A DNA stretch of 64,000 nt, taken from NCBI GenBank assembly GCA_903933915.1, contig CAIZLW010000244.1, positions 1 through 64,000 on the forward strand. The letters run 5' to 3'. Below are positions 9,508 through 18,066 of the stretch, in pieces (the stretch's first letter is position 1; every line of letters starts with the position of its first letter). This DNA comes from an uncultured beta proteobacterium (GTDB lineage: Bacteria > Pseudomonadota > Gammaproteobacteria > Burkholderiales > SG8-41). Made by a program: the position numbers and the translations under genes. Below the pieces are notes generated by a model that was not told where the DNA came from, made no database searches, and saw nothing but the letters and a program-made list of their open reading frames with translations.

Positions 9508-10476
9508 TCAGATTATAGGAAGCAACTTTGCCGCGAGTCCCGTGCCGCTGAGATAAGCCCCTTCAATACGGCCGTCGGCACACCAGTCGCCGCAGATACC
9601 GATGCGCCGGCTGACATCCCAGAAGGAGCCTGCGCTCAAACCGTCTGACAACGCAAACCGCCAGCAGTGCGCCCGGGATTCGACCACTTCGGCATGAATG
9701 CCGGCCGCAGCATGGAAAGCTTCTACCAGCATTGGTCCCACAGTTTCTGCATTGGCTTCCAGATGCACCCTGGACCATTCTGCACTCGCGTGCAGCACCC
9801 AGCGCTCGCCTGCTGCACGGCCTGGGCGGGAGGCATCGCGCATCACCCATCCGACGGCAGCGCCCGAAACAAACGCCGCATCGAATTCGAGTGCCAACGG
9901 CTGGTCATAACAGACCATCACCGCCCAACACGGCGCGTGCCCGCCCTGACGGATCTGAGTCGCAAGCTCAGGCACCGCAGTGCACAGCGGCAAGGCCTGC
10001 GCTGCCGGGATTGCCAGCACAACCGCAGCGAATCCCGACTCGCCGCCTTCCTCCCAGGACAGGCGCCAGCCGTCTTCGCCGGGCGTAACGGCCGTGATCC
10101 GGCACTCAAAATCGACATCCATATTCGCAGACAACGCGCGGCAGACTGACGTCATCGCCGGTGTTGCAACGTAACGCTGCTCGGTGTGCGACAGCGGCCG
10201 GGTTGTACCGGCGTGCAAATGCACAATGCGTCCGGCATAAGGCGCAATAACCCCATTGGCCAGCCACTGATCGACCACCGCACGAAAAGCGGGATCACGC
10301 ACCGTGAAATACTGGGCGCCATGGTCAAAGCTACCGTGCCCGGTGCGGCGGGTGGCCATGCGTCCTCCGGCGCCGCGACTTTTTTCAAATACGTGGACTT
10401 CATGTCCGGCGTTGTGCAAGGACTGCGCGCAGGCCAGTCCTGCGATGCCGGCACCGACCACGGCTACACGCGCCAT
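9508..10476 (-). CDS. FAD-dependent oxidoreductase, renalase-like amine oxidase family
   Basis: From the ATG at 10474-10476 the product is 322 residues and opens directly with the dinucleotide-binding fold ARVAVVGAGIAGLACAQSL, followed by VHVFEKSRGAGGRMATRR, which is typical of the renalase/flavin amine oxidase group. SFDHGAQYFTVRDPAF and the C-terminal FAD contact ICGDWCADGRIEGAYLSGTG are also characteristic. It probably oxidises a reduced pyridine nucleotide or amine in the cytosol. It is convergent with the Bug gene and followed on the same strand by nothing obvious. A five-residue longer start at 10491 is possible. The substrate is uncertain. Confidence 0.88.
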   Translation of the reverse strand: MARVAVVGAGIAGLACAQSLHNAGHEVHVFEKSRGAGGRMATRRTGHGSFDHGAQYFTVRDPAFRAVVDQWLANGVIAPYAGRIVHLHAGTTRPLSHTEQRYVATPAMTSVCRALSANMDVDFECRITAVTPGEDGWRLSWEEGGESGFAAVVLAIPAAQALPLCTAVPELATQIRQGGHAPCWAVMVCYDQPLALEFDAAFVSGAAVGWVMRDASRPGRAAGERWVLHASAEWSRVHLEANAETVGPMLVEAFHAAAGIHAEVVESRAHCWRFALSDGLSAGSFWDVSRRIGICGDWCADGRIEGAYLSGTGLAAKLLPII

Positions 10477-10500
10477 AAATCCGCTTTCCACTGAATCATT

Positions 10501-10752
10501 TCAGTTTTTGCCCGTATCACGGGATCCCTGGGCCATGCCGGGATCCAGCCCCATCAGGCGCAACGCCCAGGCAGAAAGTAAACCAAGCACCAGCGGCCAC
10601 CAGACATTCATCGTTACCGACAAACCCGCAGCAACCAGGTACGTCATTGCCAGCAGCAGTGCACCGGTATGGCGGCTGCGCCACCAGGTAAACACCAGCG
10701 CTGCGGCCAGCACCGTGAATACCGCGGCCAATACATAGATCACTATTTCCAT
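10501..10752 (-). CDS. Small two-helix membrane protein
   Basis: The 83-residue product from the ATG at 10750-10752 has two or three hydrophobic segments (IVIYVLAAVFTVLAAALVF, then ALLLAMTYLVAAGLSVTM and PLVLGLLSAWALRLMGL) and a short charged tail (GSRDTGKN). No family is recognised. It lies 24 bp upstream of the FAD oxidoreductase on the same strand, so the two may be co-transcribed. It is divergent from the MFS gene at 10855. Existence is supported by the membrane pattern rather than homology. Confidence 0.6.
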   Translation of the reverse strand: MEIVIYVLAAVFTVLAAALVFTWWRSRHTGALLLAMTYLVAAGLSVTMNVWWPLVLGLLSAWALRLMGLDPGMAQGSRDTGKN

Positions 10753-10854
10753 ATCAACACCCAGATTGACACTGTTCAAAGAACGGAAGCGTAGCATCAA
10801 CTCTTCAATGCCGGGAGCACTCTATAATGAATTATCTTCCGACCATGAACCTCG

Positions 10855-12039
10855 ATGAAACCCGCAACGCCCAAACAGGCACTGACCACCTGCTGTGCCG
10901 CTCACACACTGCACGACGGGCTTTCTGATCTGACCTATGTGCTGCTGCCGCTGCTGGCGCAGACTTTCGGTCTGACGCTGGCGCAGGTCGGTATGATCCG
11001 CGCCGCACACCGCACCGCGATGGCGGCGTTCCAGATCCCGGCAGGCCTGATTGCAGAACGCTTCGGCGAACGCAATCTGCTCGCCGTCGGCACCGCATTG
11101 GCCGGCGCCGCATTCGTCGGCTTGGGGTATGCCAACGGATTCTGGATGATTCTGGTCGCACTGTTTTTTGCCGGCATGGGTTCCGCCGTTCAACACCCGC
11201 TGTGCTCGACCATTATTTCCAACGCTTACCCAGAAGCCGGCCGCCGCACGGCGCTGGGCACCTACAACCTGTTCGGCGATGTCGGCAAATTTGCATTCGG
11301 CGGATTGCTGAGCCTGCTGCTGATGGCCGGGCTGCCCTGGCAGGGGCCCGTCGTCGCCTACGGCATCATCGGGCTGACGATTGCCGGACTGGCCTGCTTC
11401 TGGCTCGCGGACTCACGCCCCGCTCACGCATCGGAACAGGCCGCAATGGCCACCGGCAAAGGCTGGGGCATCCGCAATCGCCGCGGGTTTCTGGCCTTAT
11501 GTCTGATCGAAATCATCGACAGCAGCACACGCGTCGGCTTCCTGACGCTGATTGCGTTTTTGCTGATCGACAAGGGACTCTCCACCGGCTGGGCCACACT
11601 CGCCGTGCCGCTGATCCTCGTCGGCGGCATGGCCGGCAAACTCGCCTGCGGCGTGCTGGCCGAACGCGTCGGCATCATCCGCACCATCATCATCACTGAA
11701 GTGGTGACCGGCGCCGGCATTTTTACGGTAGTAGCGCTGCCCGGTGTTGCTACCGCGCTGCTGCTGCCCCTGCTGGGTGTCGCATTGCAGGGGACCTCCT
11801 CAGTGCTCTACGCCACCATCGGCGACCTTGTCGAACGCGAACGCCTGCCACGGGCCTTCGGACTGTTCTATACGCTGGGCTCCCTGTGCGGCATCGCTGC
11901 GCCACTGGGTTACGGCCTCATCGGCGATCATCTCGGCGTCAGCAATGCGATCGCGCTGATGGGCATCGCCATTTTCCTGACACTGCCGCTATGCGCGATG
12001 CTGCGCCCGATCGTCAGCGCTGCACCCATAAAAATCTGA
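10855..12039 (+). CDS. MFS transporter
   Basis: The 394-residue protein has about 12 hydrophobic segments. It carries an MFS-type cytoplasmic loop after TM2 (GLIAERFGERNLLAVG, residues 63-78) and the equivalent loop in the second half (GVLAERVGIIRTIII). A central hydrophilic linker, DSRPAHASEQAAMATGKG, separates the halves. It should be an inner-membrane secondary transporter of a small solute. It is followed by the AhpD-like and SDR genes on the same strand with short gaps, so its substrate may be theirs. A TATAAT box occurs at 10823-10828, 27 bp upstream, without a good -35 match. Confidence 0.88.
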   Translation: MKPATPKQALTTCCAAHTLHDGLSDLTYVLLPLLAQTFGLTLAQVGMIRAAHRTAMAAFQIPAGLIAERFGERNLLAVGTALAGAAFVGLGYANGFWMILVALFFAGMGSAVQHPLCSTIISNAYPEAGRRTALGTYNLFGDVGKFAFGGLLSLLLMAGLPWQGPVVAYGIIGLTIAGLACFWLADSRPAHASEQAAMATGKGWGIRNRRGFLALCLIEIIDSSTRVGFLTLIAFLLIDKGLSTGWATLAVPLILVGGMAGKLACGVLAERVGIIRTIIITEVVTGAGIFTVVALPGVATALLLPLLGVALQGTSSVLYATIGDLVERERLPRAFGLFYTLGSLCGIAAPLGYGLIGDHLGVSNAIALMGIAIFLTLPLCAMLRPIVSAAPIKI

Positions 12040-12061
12040 ACTTCAACGGAGGAGTATCACC

Positions 12062-12712
12062 ATGGCCACACAACGTATCAGCTACGTAGCGCTGGAAAAA
12101 ATGACACCGGAAATGCGTGCGGAGATGGAACGCTGCGCGCACGAGGGCACACCGCGACCGGAAAGCACCGCCGTGCGCGCCCATGTGCCGGCCTGCTTCT
12201 GGTTCTTCGCCAATTCCTGGAACAATGTATTCCGCAACGGCATTCTTGATCACGCGATCAAGGAGGTGTGCCGACTCTACGTGTCGCGCGCAGTGGTTTG
12301 CGAATTCTGCGGCAACCAGCGTTCGATCAAAGGCCAGCAGGCCGGGCTGCAGGAGGCTCAAGTCGATGACCTGATGAATTTTGAAAAATCCGCCCACTAC
12401 AGTGAACGCCAGAAAGCCGCGCTCGCCTATGCCGAAGCCATCGTCTGGCGCACCGACACCGACGACGGTTTCTGGGGGCGCATGCACCGCCACTTCAGCG
12501 AGCCCGAACTGGTGGAACTCGGCTGCGCCATCGGCCTTACTTACGGCCAGCAAAGCTGGCTGCGCCTGCTCAACATTGATCATCACCAGGTGATGGCCGG
12601 CACCACCGCATCGATGGCCCCGGGATTTGAAACCGCTGAAGATCTGGCAAAAACCAAAGCGGCACCGGACTACTGGGCGCGGCAGGCCACGGGTTCACGC
12701 AACAAGGCCTGA
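12062..12712 (+). CDS. Carboxymuconolactone decarboxylase/AhpD-like family protein with Cys pair
   Basis: The 216-residue protein starts at ATG 12062 after a strong AACGGAGGAG site. It has the AhpD-fold core LDHAIKEVCRLYVSRAVVCEFCGNQRS, with a C-x-x-C pair (CEFC), then RQKAALAYAEAIV, FSEPELVELGCAIGLTYGQQSWLRLL and a tail ending DYWARQATG. Unlike the CMD-like protein at 6845, this one keeps redox-capable cysteines, although it lacks the full E-x-x-C-x-x-C-x-x-x-H pattern of AhpD. It is 22 bp downstream of the MFS gene and 53 bp before an SDR, suggesting one catabolic unit. Reaction unknown. Confidence 0.85.
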   Translation: MATQRISYVALEKMTPEMRAEMERCAHEGTPRPESTAVRAHVPACFWFFANSWNNVFRNGILDHAIKEVCRLYVSRAVVCEFCGNQRSIKGQQAGLQEAQVDDLMNFEKSAHYSERQKAALAYAEAIVWRTDTDDGFWGRMHRHFSEPELVELGCAIGLTYGQQSWLRLLNIDHHQVMAGTTASMAPGFETAEDLAKTKAAPDYWARQATGSRNKA

Positions 12713-12765
12713 GACGCGGCAGCATTCACTGTCAGACATTAAAATACTTGCACAAGGGAATACAT

Positions 12766-13572
12766 ATGCTGGATTTAAAAGGCAAGGTTGCATTCGTAAC
12801 CGGCGCCGGCGCCATCGGCGCGGGCTGGGGCAACGGCAAGGCCACCGCGGTGCTGCTGGCCCGTCAGGGCGCCAAGATCTTCGGCACCGACATTAATTCG
12901 GCTGCGGTCGAGGAAACCCGCGCCATCATCGCCCATGAAGGCGGCGTCTGCTTCACCACCACCTGCGACATGACGGACTCCGCTGCGGTCAAACAATCCG
13001 TCGATGCCTGCCTCGAGCGTTTCGGCCGCATCGACATCCTGATCAACAACGTCGGCGGCTCGGCGCCGGGCGACCCGGTGAGCATGAGCGAAGAAGTCTG
13101 GGACCGCCAGCTCGACCACAACCTGAAAACCGCATTTCTCGGCTGCAAACATGTGCTGCCGGTGATGGAAAAACAGGGCAGCGGTGCGATCGTCAACATC
13201 TCCTCGGTCGCCGGCTTTTCCCATCAAGTCGACGGCCGCGTGCATGTTGCCTACAGCACGGCCAAATCCGGCCTCGTCGGATTCACGCGCTCCACCGCCA
13301 TGGCCTACGTCAAAAAGGGCATCCGCTGCAATCTGGTGATCGTCGGCACCATGCATACGCCGCTGGTGGAAGAGCGGCTGGTGAAACAGCTCGGCCCCGA
13401 AGCCGGCGCCAATCTCGTCGCCAAACGCCATGCCGCGGTGCCGATCGGACGCATGGGCGACGCCTGGGATACCGCGCATGCGGTGCTGTTCCTCGCTTCC
13501 GACGAGGCGCGTTACATCACGGCGACGCACCTCGTGGTTGACGGCGGACTGACTGCGGCAAGGCCAGGCTGA
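12766..13572 (+). CDS. Short-chain dehydrogenase/reductase (SDR)
   Basis: From ATG 12766 (AAGGGAATACAT upstream) the product is 268 residues. It shows the classical SDR pattern: cofactor loop VTGAGAIGAGWGNGKA with an insertion relative to TGxxxGIG, TCDMTD for adenine contact, LINNVGGSAPGD, catalytic Ser in IVNISSVAGFS, and YSTAKSG (Tyr-x3-Lys). The C-terminus LASDEARYITATHLVVDGGLTA is typical of 3-oxoacyl-ACP reductase-like SDRs. It presumably oxidises or reduces a hydroxyl/keto group using NAD(P). It follows the AhpD-like gene and is the last gene before the TerB-like gene. Substrate unknown. Confidence 0.93.
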   Translation: MLDLKGKVAFVTGAGAIGAGWGNGKATAVLLARQGAKIFGTDINSAAVEETRAIIAHEGGVCFTTTCDMTDSAAVKQSVDACLERFGRIDILINNVGGSAPGDPVSMSEEVWDRQLDHNLKTAFLGCKHVLPVMEKQGSGAIVNISSVAGFSHQVDGRVHVAYSTAKSGLVGFTRSTAMAYVKKGIRCNLVIVGTMHTPLVEERLVKQLGPEAGANLVAKRHAAVPIGRMGDAWDTAHAVLFLASDEARYITATHLVVDGGLTAARPG

Positions 13573-13644
13573 ACTTTAGCGTCACGGCGCGCGGAACTTG
13601 CCGCCGTTCGCATTGCCCAATGGCGGCACACCTAGGAGACCGCC

Positions 13645-14577
13645 ATGATTGAACAGGAGCAGAAAGCCATACTGACCGCGTGCCTGATGGCCGCGTTCGC
13701 GGATGGCAATAAACACGCGCGCGAGCGCGCCGAAATCAAAAGCATCGCAGAGTCATTGGCTGGCGAGGCCTCGATTAACCTCAGCGCGCTCGTCCAGGAC
13801 GTACTGCTTAAACGCGTATCGCTGCCGGCGCTGACCGCTGCATTGAGCACCTCGCAATCGCGCCAGCTCGCCTACGAGATGGCGGTCTGCGTCTGTGACG
13901 CCGACGGCGCGCAGTCGCCGGCCGAGCGCGAGTTCCTCATCACGCTACGTGACGCACTGGGGGTCGACGCCGGTACAGCGGAGGCCTTTGCCGCGGAGGC
14001 CGAAAAGATGGCTGAAGTTCCGATCGCGCCGATGACGCCAGTCGCAGCTGCATCGACGATGGGCCGCGAAGAAATCGACAAAGCTATCCTCGATGCCGCC
14101 ATCCTCAATGGGGCCGTCGAACTGCTGCCCGAATCGCTGGCGACGATGGCGATCATTCCACTGCAGATGAGGCTGGTTTACCGGATCGGCAAGTCGTATG
14201 GCTACGAACTCGACCGCGGCCACATCAAGGATTTTCTTGCCACCGCGGGCGTCGGCCTGACTTCGCAGTACCTCGAGCAGGCCGGACGCAAGCTGCTCGG
14301 CGGACTGCTGCGTGGTGTCGGCGGCGGACTGCTTGGCGGCCTCGGCAAACAAGCGGTAAGTTCGGGCATGAGCTTCGCAAGCACCTATGCGCTGGGCCAG
14401 GTCGCGCGCCACTACTACGCCGGTGGCCGCACCTTAAATGCACAGATGCTGCGCGATGCCTTCAGCGAAATACTCGGCGAAGCGAAAACCCTGCATTCGC
14501 GTTACCTGCCGCAGATGCAGGCGCAGGCCCGCACGCTGGATGCAGGGCGCCTGCTGAACCTCGTGCAGCGGAGTTAA
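13645..14577 (+). CDS. TerB-like/DUF697-type protein
   Basis: The 310-residue protein begins at ATG 13645 after GGAGACCGCC. Residues 1-110 are an all-helical acidic TerB-like module (LTACLMAAFADGNKHARERAEIKSIAE, then CDADGAQSPAEREFLITLRDALG), the kind seen in tellurite-resistance and DnaJ-associated proteins. Residues 130-290 resemble the YcjF/DUF697 region, with IIPLQMRLVYRIGKSYGYEL and a Gly/Leu-rich hydrophobic hairpin (GGLLRGVGGGLLGGLGKQAV), which suggests membrane association. The function is not established; a stress or envelope role is a guess. It is convergent with the PrpF gene. Confidence 0.75.
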   Translation: MIEQEQKAILTACLMAAFADGNKHARERAEIKSIAESLAGEASINLSALVQDVLLKRVSLPALTAALSTSQSRQLAYEMAVCVCDADGAQSPAEREFLITLRDALGVDAGTAEAFAAEAEKMAEVPIAPMTPVAAASTMGREEIDKAILDAAILNGAVELLPESLATMAIIPLQMRLVYRIGKSYGYELDRGHIKDFLATAGVGLTSQYLEQAGRKLLGGLLRGVGGGLLGGLGKQAVSSGMSFASTYALGQVARHYYAGGRTLNAQMLRDAFSEILGEAKTLHSRYLPQMQAQARTLDAGRLLNLVQRS

Positions 14578-14599
14578 GTCAAACCGCCTGAGCCGTTAC

Positions 14600-14616
14600 A
14601 AGTATCTGATTTTATT
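14600..14616 (-). repeat. Diverged AT-rich motif copy after the PrpF gene
   Basis: On the minus strand this reads AATAAAATCAGATACTT and directly follows the stop codon of the PrpF-family gene. Together with flanking bases it resembles the in-gene copy at 4335-4370. Confidence 0.45.
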
Positions 14617-14622
14617 AATTTT

Positions 14623-15813
14623 TTAAGATAACTTGCGGCTGCCGGCCGCACTCAACCCCGGCACCCCCGACGCGCGCACCAGCACTTGGCCCTCAAACAT
14701 CCGGCGCTGGGTGCGGTAGAACGCGCCCTGATCGGCGTGCCAGTCGCTGTCTTTCTGCCTGACCGTCGCCGCCACGGTGAGGATGCCCGAAGGCATGCCG
14801 ATGCGGATCGGCGCTTCGGCATCCGTCCCCTTGCGCAGCACTTCGCTGACCACAGAGCCTTCGATCCGTGAAGCCACGGCCATGCACAACGAGACCGTCA
14901 GCGGCAGTGCGCGGTGCGGCTGGCCGTTGGAAATGACCCGGCCGGTGAGATCGATCTCATCGGCCTTGATGGTTTCACCCGAAAGCAGCTTGGCATCCTG
15001 CGGCGCCGAAACAAAACCGATAAACGGCACGGATTTTCGTTTGGCCGCCTCTTCGACGTTCGGCGCGATACCCATCGCCACGGATGCAGCGATACGGATG
15101 GCCGACAGCTTCTGCATAGCAACCGTGTTCGCTTCCAGCGGTTCCGGCAGCTCGATACCGCTCAAACCGATATCTGCGGCTTTGACCCATACCGTGGCAT
15201 TCGCCGCATCGACCATCGACACCCGGATTTTGCCGATACCCGGCACATCCAGCGTGTCGACGACATTGCCGGTTGGCAACAGTTTGCCGGTGGTAGCGCC
15301 GCCGGGATCACGGAACTCGAGTTTCACCGGTGAACCGGTGCCCGACACACCGGGAATCGCGAGATCGCCATCGACAGCGGCCAGACCGTCATCGACACTG
15401 AACAGCGCATGGATGATTTTTTTGGTATTGGTGTTGTGGATGCGCACCAGCGCCTCGCGCCCCGACACCTTGACCATGCCTTCATCAAGCGCAAACGGGC
15501 CCATCGCCGAAGACATGTTGCCGCAGTTCGCGCCGTAATCAACCTTGGCCTCCTTCACCTGCACCTGAGCAAAGGTATAGTCGATGTCGGCATCCGGCCG
15601 GGTGGAGGGTCCGACTACACAGACCTTGGACAGCGACGATACGCCACCGCCCATGCCGTCGAGTTGCCGGCCATTGGGGTCGGGACTGCCGATCGCCGCC
15701 AGGAAAATCTCATCCCACAGCGCGCGATCCTGCGGCAGGTCCTTCTGGTTGAAAACGACGGCGTTGCTGGTGCCGCCGCGCATGAATACGGCCGGTAATT
15801 TAAGTTGTTTCAT
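14623..15813 (-). CDS. PrpF family isomerase (2-methylaconitate / 4-oxalomesaconate isomerase-like)
   Basis: The 396-residue protein starts at the ATG 15811-15813 behind CAGGAGAACACC. PrpF signatures are LPAVFMRGGTSNAVVF at the N-terminus, GSPDPNGRQLDGMGGGVSSLSKV, and VDYGANCGNMSSAMGPFA with the catalytic-type cysteine. VRIHNTNTKKIIHA and IRIGMPSGILTVAATV are also characteristic. Members isomerise double bonds of tricarboxylic acids such as 2-methylaconitate or 4-oxalomesaconate. No prpB/prpC or gallate genes are nearby, so the specific pathway is open. It lies 30 bp downstream of the FMN-dependent hydroxyacid oxidase on the same strand, probably in the same transcript. Confidence 0.92.
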   Translation of the reverse strand: MKQLKLPAVFMRGGTSNAVVFNQKDLPQDRALWDEIFLAAIGSPDPNGRQLDGMGGGVSSLSKVCVVGPSTRPDADIDYTFAQVQVKEAKVDYGANCGNMSSAMGPFALDEGMVKVSGREALVRIHNTNTKKIIHALFSVDDGLAAVDGDLAIPGVSGTGSPVKLEFRDPGGATTGKLLPTGNVVDTLDVPGIGKIRVSMVDAANATVWVKAADIGLSGIELPEPLEANTVAMQKLSAIRIAASVAMGIAPNVEEAAKRKSVPFIGFVSAPQDAKLLSGETIKADEIDLTGRVISNGQPHRALPLTVSLCMAVASRIEGSVVSEVLRKGTDAEAPIRIGMPSGILTVAATVRQKDSDWHADQGAFYRTQRRMFEGQVLVRASGVPGLSAAGSRKLS

Positions 15814-15842
15814 GGTGTTCTCCTGATGCTGCTGTACCTGAT

Positions 15843-17006
15843 TTACACGGAGTCAGGCCTCTCCAGAAATTGTCGCCCGAGATCGGTAACGCAGGTGCAG
15901 CCGATCAGTGCCATCACGCGGTCGGTTTCGCTGCGCAGCAGTTCCAGCGCACGCACCACCCCGGCTTCGCCGCCAACAGACGCGCCATAAAGCGTCGCCC
16001 GGCCAAAAAATACGAAGTCGGCGCCCAATGCCAGCGCCTTGACGATATCGGCACCGCGGCGCACACCGCTGTCAAACAGCACGGCTATTTTGCCACCAAC
16101 CGCATCGACGATTTCCGGCAACGCATCGATCGCTGCACGCGCACCGTCGAGCTGCCGGCCGCCGTGGTTGGACACCACGACACCATCAGCGCCGTGCGCG
16201 AGGGCGAGGCGCGCGTCTTCAGCGACCAGTATGCCTTTCACCAGCAGCTTATGCGGCCAGATCTTGCGCAGCCAGACAATATCGCTCCAATCGAGCGCAT
16301 CGCGACGCGCACGGAAAGCCGACAGATCCTTGGACACGATGCGCCCTCCCTCCTCACTGTCGACATTGCGGAATCGGGGAACACCATCGGTCAGCAGCGT
16401 GCGTAGAAACACCTGGGTCAGCCAGCGCGGATGCAGCAGGCCATCGACCACGTTGCGCGCGTTGATGCGGAATGGGATCGTGAAGCCGTTACGCAGGTTG
16501 TATTCCCGGTTTGCGCCCACCGGCACATCGGTGGTGACCACCAGCGCTTCGAAGCCAGCCGCCAGTGCGCGCTTGACCAGCCGTTCAGCCGCGTCCCTAT
16601 CCTTGGACATATAGAGCTGGAACCATTTGCTGCCCGCCGCTTGCTGCGCAACACGCTCCATCGCGACAAACGATGCCGTCGACAACACGAACGGCACTCC
16701 GGCTGTTGCTGCAGCACGCGCTAACGCAACGTCGGCATCATGGCAATACAGACCCGCGGCGCCGGTCGGCGCAATACCGAAGGGCGCCGTGTAGGTTTTT
16801 CCGAACAGCGTGTGCCGCAGTGATCTCGCCGACACATCGACCAGCGTTCGCGGCCGGAACAGGATGCGTTCCAGGGCGACGCGATTGGCCGTCATCGTGA
16901 TGTCGTCTTCTGCGCCGCGCTCCAGATAATCCCATGCCACTTTCGGCAACCGACGCTGCGCCAGCCGGCGCAGGTCATGAATATTGTGAGCGGCACTGAG
17001 GCTCAT
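15843..17006 (-). CDS. FMN-dependent alpha-hydroxyacid oxidase/dehydrogenase (LldD family)
   Basis: About 387 residues from the ATG at 17004-17006 (a GTG at 17018 is an alternative). The family pattern is complete: LRRLAQRRLPKVAWDYLERGAEDD, the FMN site PTGAAGLYCHDADVALARAA, WFQLYMSKDRDAAERLVKRA, VTTDVPVGANREYNLRNGF, KGILVAEDARLALAHGADG and the catalytic VSNHGGRQLDGARA with active-site His and Arg. FDSGVRRGADIVKALALGA binds phosphate. It oxidises L-2-hydroxy acids (lactate, mandelate, glycolate types) to 2-keto acids, normally at the inner membrane or in the cytosol. It is divergent from the class II aldolase gene and upstream of the PrpF gene. Confidence 0.93.
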   Translation of the reverse strand: MSLSAAHNIHDLRRLAQRRLPKVAWDYLERGAEDDITMTANRVALERILFRPRTLVDVSARSLRHTLFGKTYTAPFGIAPTGAAGLYCHDADVALARAAATAGVPFVLSTASFVAMERVAQQAAGSKWFQLYMSKDRDAAERLVKRALAAGFEALVVTTDVPVGANREYNLRNGFTIPFRINARNVVDGLLHPRWLTQVFLRTLLTDGVPRFRNVDSEEGGRIVSKDLSAFRARRDALDWSDIVWLRKIWPHKLLVKGILVAEDARLALAHGADGVVVSNHGGRQLDGARAAIDALPEIVDAVGGKIAVLFDSGVRRGADIVKALALGADFVFFGRATLYGASVGGEAGVVRALELLRSETDRVMALIGCTCVTDLGRQFLERPDSV

Positions 17007-17076
17007 ACTGAAGTTCACTATACGGATTAATGGGATTCATCCGCCGCACTGACGCCACGCGGAGATGAAATTTTTG

Positions 17077-17114
17077 TCACAGACTGCGGTATTCTACTGT
17101 CATTCACAGACTGC
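17077..17114. promoter_or_regulatory. Direct repeat in the divergent promoter region
   Basis: TCACAGACTGC occurs at 17077-17087 and again at 17104-17114, 27 bp apart start to start, in the 165-bp region between the hydroxyacid oxidase (minus) and the aldolase (plus). The spacing of nearly three helical turns could place a regulator on one DNA face. No regulator gene is adjacent. Confidence 0.4.
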
Positions 17115-17171
17115 AGCCCGGCACAGCCGCGGGCCGGCGTCGGTTAACCCATCCGTATAGGACTCCATCAT

Positions 17172-17993
17172 ATGACACGACGAGCCGCAACCGCTTCCGC
17201 CAAACACCGTCCCGCCAATTTCCGCAGCGCCGCACGCACCGCTCGTGGCATCAGCCCCGAGGAATGGCAGGCGCGCGTTGAACTGGCGGCCGCTTACCGC
17301 CTGACCGCGATGATGGGCTGGACCGACATGCTGGGCACCCACATTTCCTGCCGCGTCCCCGGCACCCACGATCAGTTCCTGATCAATCCCTACGGCCTGC
17401 TGTTCGAGGAAATGACCGCCTCCGATCTGATCAAGTGCGGTATCGAAGGCGGCAAGCTGTCGGAATCCCCTTATGAAGTGAACTCGGCCGGATTCACCAT
17501 CCACAGCGCCATACACATGAACTGCCCGGGCGCTGACGCGGTCATGCATTGCCATACGCAATACGGTGTAGCAGTCGCCTCACAGAAGGATGGTTTGCTG
17601 CCGCTGACGCAGATGGCGCTGACCGCACTCTCCCAGGTGCGTTATCACGATTTCGAAGGTGTCGCCGAAGACCACAATGAACGCGAGCGCCTGGTCAAAG
17701 ATCTGGGCGATGGCGGCATGCTGATCCTGCGCAATCACGGCACACTCAGTGTGGGCACCAGCATCGGCGAAATGTTCGCCCGCATGTACCGGCTGGAACG
17801 GGCCTGCAAAATGCAGATTACTGCAATGACCGGCGGTGCCGCGTTGAACCTGCTTCCCGACGAGGTGGTGAAACATACCGTGGATCAGGGACAGTTCATC
17901 TACGGACCCGGCGGACGCGGTGCCGGCGGCAAGCTGATGTGGGCCGCACTGATGCGCAAACTGGATCGCGAATCGCCAGGCTACGCCTCCTGA
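17172..17993 (+). CDS. Class II aldolase/adducin family protein
   Basis: The 273-residue protein starts at ATG 17172 with TAGGACTCC upstream. A basic, disordered-looking N-terminus (~25 residues) precedes the aldolase fold: LTAMMGWTDMLGTHISCRV, FLINPYGLLFEEMTASDL, IHSAIHMNCPGADAVMHCHT (metal-binding His residues) and MLILRNHGTLSVGTSIGEMF (third His). These Zn-dependent lyases cleave C-C bonds in sugar phosphates or hydroxy-keto acids; decarboxylating and unknown-substrate members are common. A strong terminator at 18011-18054 closes the transcript. It pairs divergently with the FMN hydroxyacid oxidase, so a shared pathway is plausible. Confidence 0.9.
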   Translation: MTRRAATASAKHRPANFRSAARTARGISPEEWQARVELAAAYRLTAMMGWTDMLGTHISCRVPGTHDQFLINPYGLLFEEMTASDLIKCGIEGGKLSESPYEVNSAGFTIHSAIHMNCPGADAVMHCHTQYGVAVASQKDGLLPLTQMALTALSQVRYHDFEGVAEDHNERERLVKDLGDGGMLILRNHGTLSVGTSIGEMFARMYRLERACKMQITAMTGGAALNLLPDEVVKHTVDQGQFIYGPGGRGAGGKLMWAALMRKLDRESPGYAS

Positions 17994-18010
17994 CCTCTTT
18001 TCATCACTTT

Positions 18011-18054
18011 GGGGTGCAGCCGCCTGAACCGGCGGCCGCACCCCTGCTTTTTTT
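18011..18054 (+). terminator. Rho-independent terminator after the aldolase gene
   Basis: A 14-bp stem (GGGGTGCAGCCGCC at 18011-18024 with GGCGGCCGCACCCC at 18031-18044) has a single A-C mismatch and loop TGAACC, followed by TGCTTTTTTT. It ends only 13 bp before the TTG start of the MFS gene at 18067. Confidence 0.9.
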
Positions 18055-18066
18055 GCGAACGCCGTA

